Part shown: piece by piece, positions 6,114 to 9,744 of the stretch
Numbering within the stretch: the first letter of the stretch is position 1
How the letters are laid out: the number at the start of each line of letters is the position of its first letter
NCBI GenBank assembly: GCA_031277355.1
Contig: JAITMN010000128.1
Span: 1-9,744 of the forward strand
DNA: 9,744 nt
Origin: Nevskiaceae bacterium
Lineage (GTDB): Bacteria > Pseudomonadota > Gammaproteobacteria > Steroidobacterales > Steroidobacteraceae
Reading direction: 5' to 3'
Translations under genes and position numbers: made by a program
Notes under the pieces: model-generated
What the model was told of the DNA's origin: nothing
What the model saw: the letters and a program-made list of their open reading frames with translations, nothing else
Databases searched by the model: none

Positions 6114-7379
6114 TCAGAGCTTGAACTGGGTTTTCAGCCGTTTTTTCACCGCCTTGCCGCGTATGCGCACATAGGCGGGCAGCCCGTTCTCGTAGGGCGG
6201 GTAGTCCTCGCCGAGAATCAGCGGTTGCAGGTAGGTGCGGGCGGCCTTCGTGATGCCGAAGCCGTCGGCGGTGATGTAGTTGCGCGGCACTTTCTTTTCC
6301 ACGTTCGCCACGTCGGTCAGCGCCGCAGGCTCGATTTTCCAGCGATAGGGGCGCGAGGAGGTGCGGACGATGGCCGGCATCACCGCATTCATGCCGCGCA
6401 CCGCGTATTCCACGGCGGCCTTGCCCACGGCCCAGGCTTGCTCCACGTCGGTCTTGGAGGCGATGTGGCGTGCGGCGCGTTGCAGGTAGTCGGCCACGGC
6501 CCAGTGGTATTTGTACCCGAGCTTTTCCTTCACCAGATTGGCGATGACGGGGCCGACGCCGCCCAACTGCGCGTGACCGAAGGCGTCGCGCGTGCCGGCT
6601 TCGGCGAGGAATTTGCCATCCGGACCCTTCACGCCTTCGGAGACGACGATGACGCAATAACCGTTGTTTTCCACGCTTTGCTTCACCTTGAACAGAAAGG
6701 CAGGCTCGTCGAAGGTGATTTCGGGGAACAGGATGACCTGCGGCGGATCACCGGCCTTTTCGCCCGCAAGACCCCCTGCGGCGGCGATCCAGCCCGCGTG
6801 ACGGCCCATGACTTCCAGCACAAAAACCTTGGTTGACGTGCGGGCCATCGATGCCACGTCGAGCGCGGCCTCGCGGGTGGATACGGCCACGTACTTGGCT
6901 ACCGAGCCGAAACCGGGGCAGCAGTCGGTGAGCGGCAGGTCGTTGTCCACGGTTTTGGGGATGCCCACGCAGGTGACGGGGTAGCCCAATTCCGCGCCGA
7001 GTTGTGACACTTTCAGCGCGGTGTCCATCGAATCGTTGCCGCCGTTGTAGAAGAAATAGCCGATGTCGTGCGCGCGGAACACTTCGATCAGCCGCTCGTA
7101 TTCGGCGCGGTTCTGGTCGAGGCCCTTGAGCTTGAAGCGCGCGGAGCCGAAGGCCCCGGCGGGCGTGTAGCGCAGACCGCGCAGCGTGGCGCGGGACTCG
7201 GCGCTGAGGTCGATCAGGTCTTCCGTGAGCGCCCCGACGATGCCATCGCGACCGGCGTACAGCCTCCCGATGTGGCGGCGGTGCTTGGCGGCGGTTTCGA
7301 TCACGCCGGCGGCGGTGGCGTTGATCACGGCCGTCACGCCGCCGGATTGGGCGTAGAAGGCATTGCGGGGCTGGCTCAT
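6114..7379 (-). CDS. pfp: Pyrophosphate-dependent 6-phosphofructokinase (PPi-PFK)
   Basis: The enzyme reversibly phosphorylates fructose-6-phosphate to fructose-1,6-bisphosphate using PPi in place of ATP, in the cytoplasm. It has 421 residues of the PfkA superfamily, longer than ATP-PfkA (about 320) and close to single-subunit PPi-PFKs. Motifs: AQSGGVTAVINATAAG (10-25); GGNDS (113-117), where Asp116 takes the place of the Gly in ATP-type GGDGS; GIPKTVDNDLP (139-149), with Lys142 replacing the Gly of ATP enzymes and Asp145 the expected catalytic base; and MGRHAGW (191-197) for the sugar phosphate. Asp116 plus Lys142 is the established PPi-type signature. The start at 7379 has an AGGAGT Shine-Dalgarno at 7384-7389. 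hppA follows 105 bp downstream and adk is divergent upstream, which points to a PPi-based energy economy. Being reversible, it can act in both glycolysis and gluconeogenesis. Confidence 0.96.
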   Translation of the reverse strand: MSQPRNAFYAQSGGVTAVINATAAGVIETAAKHRRHIGRLYAGRDGIVGALTEDLIDLSAESRATLRGLRYTPAGAFGSARFKLKGLDQNRAEYERLIEVFRAHDIGYFFYNGGNDSMDTALKVSQLGAELGYPVTCVGIPKTVDNDLPLTDCCPGFGSVAKYVAVSTREAALDVASMARTSTKVFVLEVMGRHAGWIAAAGGLAGEKAGDPPQVILFPEITFDEPAFLFKVKQSVENNGYCVIVVSEGVKGPDGKFLAEAGTRDAFGHAQLGGVGPVIANLVKEKLGYKYHWAVADYLQRAARHIASKTDVEQAWAVGKAAVEYAVRGMNAVMPAIVRTSSRPYRWKIEPAALTDVANVEKKVPRNYITADGFGITKAARTYLQPLILGEDYPPYENGLPAYVRIRGKAVKKRLKTQFKL

Positions 7380-7411
7380 CGGGACTCCTGTCGGGTGCGG
7401 GGGCGGTCGGT

Positions 7412-7440
7412 TTGACCGTGGATCAGCGTATCGGTACTGT
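7412..7440 (+). promoter_or_regulatory. Candidate sigma-70 promoter for adk
   Basis: TTGACC (7412-7417), a 17-bp spacer and TACTGT (7435-7440), about 34 bp before the adk ATG. The -35 is good (5 of 6), the spacing ideal and the -10 weak (3 of 6). It interleaves with the pfp promoter candidate, so the two divergent promoters may compete. Confidence 0.4.
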
Positions 7441-7454
7441 GCCCTTTCGTTCAA
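7425..7454 (-). promoter_or_regulatory. Candidate sigma-70 promoter for pfp
   Basis: On the minus strand, TTGAAC (7454-7449), an 18-bp spacer and TACGCT (7430-7425), giving a leader of about 40 nt to the pfp ATG. The -35 is fair and the -10 weak (3 of 6). It overlaps the opposing adk promoter candidate. Confidence 0.3.
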
Positions 7455-7474
7455 CAAAATAACGATAGAGTCTC

Positions 7475-8437
7475 ATGCGTATCGTACTGCTTGGCGCCCC
7501 CGGTTCCGGAAAGGGCACACAATCCCAGCGTCTGGTCAAGCGCTTTGGTATTCCACAAATTTCCACCGGCGATCTGCTGCGCTCGGCGGTTGCGCGCGGC
7601 ACGCCGTTGGGCGTTGCCGCAAAGCAGGCGATGCAGGCCGGCAAGCTGGTGGAGGATGCCATCGTGCTCGGCATGATTCGCGAACGTCTGGCCGAAGCCG
7701 ATGCCGCGCAGGGTTTCATCCTCGATGGTTTCCCGCGCAATCTGGTGCAGGCGCGTGCGCTGGATGAAATGCTCTCCGAGTTGGGACGACCGCTGACGCA
7801 TGTGGTGCAACTGGATGTTCCCTATGCGGAACTCACACGACGCATTTCCGGGCGACGCAATTGCCCGTCCTGCGGCGCGGTGTACAACATCTATTCGATG
7901 CCGGTTGGCGGGCAGTTGCATTGCAGCGCCTGCGACGCGAAGCCGCCGCTGGTGCAGCGTCCGGATGACAACGAAGCCACGGTGGTCGAGCGGTTGAAGG
8001 TGTATGAATCGCAAACGCGGCCGTTGATTGATTACTACGCCGCCAGCGGGATGTTGCAGTTCATCGACGCGCAGGGGGATATCGATGAGATCACCGCGCT
8101 GTTGACGCATGTGTTGACGGCCGCGCCGGTGGAAGGGGTGAAGGTGCGGCGGGCGGGGAAGAAGCGCAAGGCGAAGGCCAAATCGAAGGTCAAGGCGAAG
8201 AAGAAGGGCAAGGCCAAGAGTAAGGCTAAGGCCAAGAGTAAAGCTAAGGCCAAGAGTAAGGCTAAGAGTAAGACCAACGTGAAGACGAAGGTCAAGGTGC
8301 GAGTCAAGGTCAAAACCAAAGCTAAAGCCAAGGCGAAGGCCAAAGCCAAGGCCAAGACGAAAGCGAAACGCGCTGGTCGCAAGACAGCCAAGCGTCGCGC
8401 GAAGCGGCCCGCACGCAAGGGCCGCGCTCGGCGCTGA
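7475..8437 (+). CDS. adk: Adenylate kinase with zinc-type LID and a 100-residue polylysine-rich C-terminal tail
   Basis: Adk catalyses AMP + ATP to 2 ADP. The core is complete: P-loop GAPGSGKGT (7-15), AMP site STGDLLR (30-36), GFILDGFPRN (80-89), LID residues 122-160 with Cys130, Cys133, Cys150 and Cys153 (CX2C-X16-CX2C, a structural zinc site), QRPDDNEATVVERL (161-174) and YESQTRPLIDYY (177-188). A normal enzyme would end near residue 217. Here residues 221-320 contain 40 Lys and 13 Arg and no Asp or Glu. Positions 232-298 alternate X-K almost perfectly, and the last 20 residues turn Arg-rich. This resembles histone H1-like or AlgP-like tails and suggests binding to a polyanion (nucleic acid, polyphosphate or membrane); that is inference. 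The tail is in frame with the core with no sign of a frameshift. The gene is divergent from pfp. The Shine-Dalgarno is weak (GATAGAG). Confidence 0.96.
   Translation: MRIVLLGAPGSGKGTQSQRLVKRFGIPQISTGDLLRSAVARGTPLGVAAKQAMQAGKLVEDAIVLGMIRERLAEADAAQGFILDGFPRNLVQARALDEMLSELGRPLTHVVQLDVPYAELTRRISGRRNCPSCGAVYNIYSMPVGGQLHCSACDAKPPLVQRPDDNEATVVERLKVYESQTRPLIDYYAASGMLQFIDAQGDIDEITALLTHVLTAAPVEGVKVRRAGKKRKAKAKSKVKAKKKGKAKSKAKAKSKAKAKSKAKSKTNVKTKVKVRVKVKTKAKAKAKAKAKAKTKAKRAGRKTAKRRAKRPARKGRARR
8213..8266 (+). repeat. Three tandem 18-bp repeats in the adk tail
   Basis: Three consecutive copies of GCCAAGAGTAAGGCTAAG start at 8213, 8231 and 8249; the second differs by a single base (G to A). Each encodes AKSKAK, and a partial copy follows. 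They lie inside a wider 6-bp-periodic stretch (about 8160-8370) of alternating Lys codons. The AGT and GCT codons here are unlike the GC-ending codons of the core. Confidence 0.85.
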
Positions 8438-8541
8438 GGCGGTGCAAATGTTGCTGAGGCGTGCGGCTAGCGAGCAGAGGCGGGCTGAAATCGACGCTCG
8501 TCACATCGGTCAAGGCGGTGGCTTGCGCAGGCCCGAAAGTA

Positions 8542-8569
8542 TTGCCGATTCTCTCAAGCGAGCCATAGT
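8542..8569 (+). promoter_or_regulatory. Candidate promoter for the small-ORF/lipoprotein pair
   Basis: TTGCCG (8542-8547), a 16-bp spacer and CATAGT (8564-8569), each 4 of 6 to consensus. Transcription would begin about 14 bp before the ATG at 8590. Nothing else is recognised between the adk stop and this site. Confidence 0.3.
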
Positions 8570-8589
8570 GGAGCGGTTGCGAGAAAAGC

Positions 8590-8718
8590 ATGGCTACGCG
8601 GGTCGATACCGGCTTTCTGGTCGCGCCGTTCAACGATGGCGATGCACATCACGCTGACGCACGCGCGTTGTTGACGCCGCAGGGCCGGAAATTCAAGCGA
8701 TTGTGGGTGAAGAACTGA
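8590..8718 (+). CDS. Putative 42-residue protein or leader ORF overlapping the lipoprotein start
   Basis: This short ORF begins MATRVDTGFLVAPFNDGD and ends in a basic KFKRLWVKN. It has no signal peptide or membrane segment, and no family is recognised. In its favour: its TGA (8716-8718) shares the A with the downstream ATG (TGATG), a classic translational-coupling arrangement; its codons mostly end in G or C (about 31 of 42); and a candidate promoter lies just upstream. Against: it is short, it has only a purine-rich GAGAAAAG instead of a clear Shine-Dalgarno, and another ORF overlaps it in a different frame. It could be a small protein, a coupling leader peptide, or chance. Confidence 0.4.
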   Translation: MATRVDTGFLVAPFNDGDAHHADARALLTPQGRKFKRLWVKN

Positions 8719-9227
8719 TGTTCAATCGAATCTGTGCCGGCTTGCTGTTTGCTGCGGTATTGCCCTTCATCCTCGCCGCCTGCGGTTCGGCTGGCAGCCC
8801 AGGCAATCCGCTCGCTGGTCCGCTTGGGATCAGGCAGGCATTGGCCGCGATCAAGGGCGAGTTCAGCAGCACTCCCGGGCGGGATGGCATCCGCTATTCC
8901 AAACAGCAAGACGCCGTCGATACGGTGCTGGAGCAAACACCCGGCGCACGCCGAGACAATCTGCCGGAAGACGTGCTGGCCCAACTCGTCGATTGTCTCG
9001 ACGATGCTTCGCCGTCATCTTCCGTGTTCGCCGATCAACCCAGTCCGCTGGGGTGGGTTTGTTACGCCACGCTGACCGGGTTTGTCTATCACGAAGAAAC
9101 CGATGAGCAGGGCGACATCACCAGTTGGGCCGGTTATCCCGAACTGCCTGCATCGTCGCAGGCCATGCAGACCGCCAAGAGCGCGTGGCAGAGGGTTCTC
9201 GCCGATCAAACTTACGCTTACTACTGA
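8718..9227 (+). CDS. Putative outer-membrane lipoprotein of unknown function
   Basis: The 169-residue product starts MFNR, continues with a hydrophobic run (5-19) and a textbook lipobox ILAAC, so Cys22 would be lipidated after signal peptidase II cleavage. Gly23 at the +2 position is not an Asp retention signal, which favours Lol-mediated transfer to the outer membrane. The mature part is soluble. It begins with a Gly/Ser/Pro linker, then carries IRQALAAIKGEF, two further Cys (in LVDCLDD and GWVCYATL) that could form a disulfide, and an aromatic C-terminus TYAYY. No family is recognised. The ATG at 8718 is chosen over the GTG at 8703 because it places the charged n-region directly before the hydrophobic core and couples with the upstream ORF stop. 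The ribosome site is weak (GAAGAA). Confidence 0.82.
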   Translation: MFNRICAGLLFAAVLPFILAACGSAGSPGNPLAGPLGIRQALAAIKGEFSSTPGRDGIRYSKQQDAVDTVLEQTPGARRDNLPEDVLAQLVDCLDDASPSSSVFADQPSPLGWVCYATLTGFVYHEETDEQGDITSWAGYPELPASSQAMQTAKSAWQRVLADQTYAYY

Positions 9228-9232
9228 ATCCG

Positions 9233-9289
9233 GCGCGGTCAATCCGCGCGCATCATTCCAGCGGACCCGCTGATGCACGCGGGTCCGCT
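9233..9289. terminator. Double hairpin between convergent genes (probable bidirectional terminator)
   Basis: Two adjacent inverted repeats fill the 79-bp gap between convergent stop codons. The first is GCGCGG/CCGCGC (9233-9249, 6 bp, 5-nt loop). The second is AGCGGACCCGC/GCGGGTCCGCT (9260-9289, perfect 11 bp, 8-nt loop). Only TT follows the second on the plus strand, so it lacks a proper U-tract. Position and stem strength still favour a transcription-ending role, possibly with factor help. Confidence 0.6.
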
Positions 9290-9306
9290 TGCCTGCGTCG
9301 CTTGAC

Positions 9307-9744
9307 TCAATGCTCCAGCGGATTGGGCCGCAGTTGAATCTTCACCGCCTTGCCCACAAACCCCTTGCCGCCTTCGCTGTGCCACACCAGATGTGTGCCG
9401 TAATTGGAATACAGCGCGCGGCCCTTCCAACCCGCAGCGGCATCGTCGATGCGGCCATCCAGTCCGCGCTGATAAAAGCCCAGTGGGTACGGCACGCGCA
9501 GGTAGGTCCACTGGCCGGTTTGCGGATTCAGTGCGATCAGCGAATCGGAGTTCGAGCCGGTGAGAATCGGCGTGTCTTTGCCAAGGCCCAGTGTGTCGAA
9601 GCGATCGACCCAGCCAAAGTAGTGGAAGTCGGTGGGATAGTTGGAGTTCTTGAACTTCGGCCCCGGCGTTTGATACACGGTCCATGCCTTCGGGCACACG
9701 GCGCTGATGTTGGTGCCCGGACCATTCAGGCGATCACACTTGGA
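9307..9744 (-). CDS. C-terminal part of a probable beta-propeller-like exported protein, 5'-truncated by window
   Basis: The frame is open to the window edge, so the start lies beyond 9744; 145 residues are visible. The segment is rich in Gly, Trp, Tyr and Asn with short strands: CPKAWTVYQTPGPKF, FHYFGWVDRFDTLGLGK, TGSNSDSLIALNPQTGQW, RVPYPLGFYQRGLDGRIDD, GWKGRALYSNYGTHLVWH, and a final KIQLRPNPLEH. The phrase SDSLIALNPQTGQWTYLRVP reads like a propeller blade of the Vgb/streptogramin-lyase-like group. I recall similar C-termini in proteins annotated as carboxypeptidase regulatory-like or lyase-like, but this is recollection, not a search. Two Cys near the visible start fit an exported protein. 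The gene converges on the lipoprotein gene. Confidence 0.75.
   Translation of the reverse strand, partial: SKCDRLNGPGTNISAVCPKAWTVYQTPGPKFKNSNYPTDFHYFGWVDRFDTLGLGKDTPILTGSNSDSLIALNPQTGQWTYLRVPYPLGFYQRGLDGRIDDAAAGWKGRALYSNYGTHLVWHSEGGKGFVGKAVKIQLRPNPLEH

Noticed and set aside
4566..6836. Very long open frame (756 codons) on the plus strand opposite hppA and pfp
   Set aside because: Its product is His/Arg/Gly/Ala-rich low-quality sequence typical of antisense frames in GC-rich genes, and both minus-strand genes are unmistakable.
8150..8420. Possibility that the Lys-rich adk tail is a frameshift artefact
   Set aside because: The minus-strand and other frames give Leu/Ala or Arg/Gln-poor junk, the X-K pattern runs unbroken for over 60 residues, and it ends in a consistent Arg-rich segment before the stop; a real coding tail is the simpler reading.
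8448..8657. 69-codon ORF just after adk with a GAGG Shine-Dalgarno-like site
   Set aside because: Codon choice is poor (AGG, ATA, ACA, many T/A-ending codons), it has no recognisable motif, and it overlaps the better 42-codon ORF in another frame. Not excluded, but weaker.
9239..9697. Minus-strand 152-codon frame overlapping the terminal gene
   Set aside because: Out of frame with the Trp/Gly-rich propeller-like reading and with shadow-type composition; the other frame runs open to the window edge with family-like phrases.

Overview
The window is GC-rich, densely packed Gram-negative chromosomal DNA. It carries an LPS Kdo transferase (WaaA), a TolC-type outer-membrane channel, a lipoprotein and a membrane pyrophosphatase. 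The gene content (pcm-like/tolC/waaA, then PPi-dependent phosphofructokinase, H+-pyrophosphatase and adenylate kinase) suits a gammaproteobacterium of the Xanthomonadales/Nevskiales kind. That placement is inferred from gene content and protein style, not from a database match. No RNA gene, insertion sequence, CRISPR array or phage gene is visible.

Left part (1-3914): the 3' end of waaA (+) converges on tolC (-). tolC lies downstream of a Pcm-like methyltransferase on the same strand, across a 71-bp gap that holds a strong stem-loop and a perfect 13-bp dyad. Divergent from pcm is a tandem-PAS protein (+). It stops where related proteins would be expected to enter a GGDEF domain, so it has sensor domains but no output domain.

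Middle part (3963-8437): a compact pyrophosphate/adenylate energy block. On the minus strand a PPi-dependent 6-phosphofructokinase is followed by a K+-independent type H+-translocating pyrophosphatase. Divergently, across a 95-bp promoter region, lies adenylate kinase. PPi made by biosynthesis can drive glycolysis or proton export, while the AMP made in the same reactions is recycled by Adk.

The most unusual object is the adenylate kinase. A complete zinc-LID Adk core of about 220 residues is followed by 100 residues with 40 Lys, 13 Arg and no acidic residue. From residue 232 to 298 every even position is Lys except one Asn and one Arg. Part of the tail is encoded by 18-bp tandem repeats with codon use unlike the core.

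Right part (8438-9744): a putative 42-codon ORF overlaps, by TGATG, the start of an unrecognised outer-membrane lipoprotein. Two adjacent hairpins follow. The window ends in the C-terminal part of a convergent, probably exported, beta-propeller-like protein cut by the window edge.
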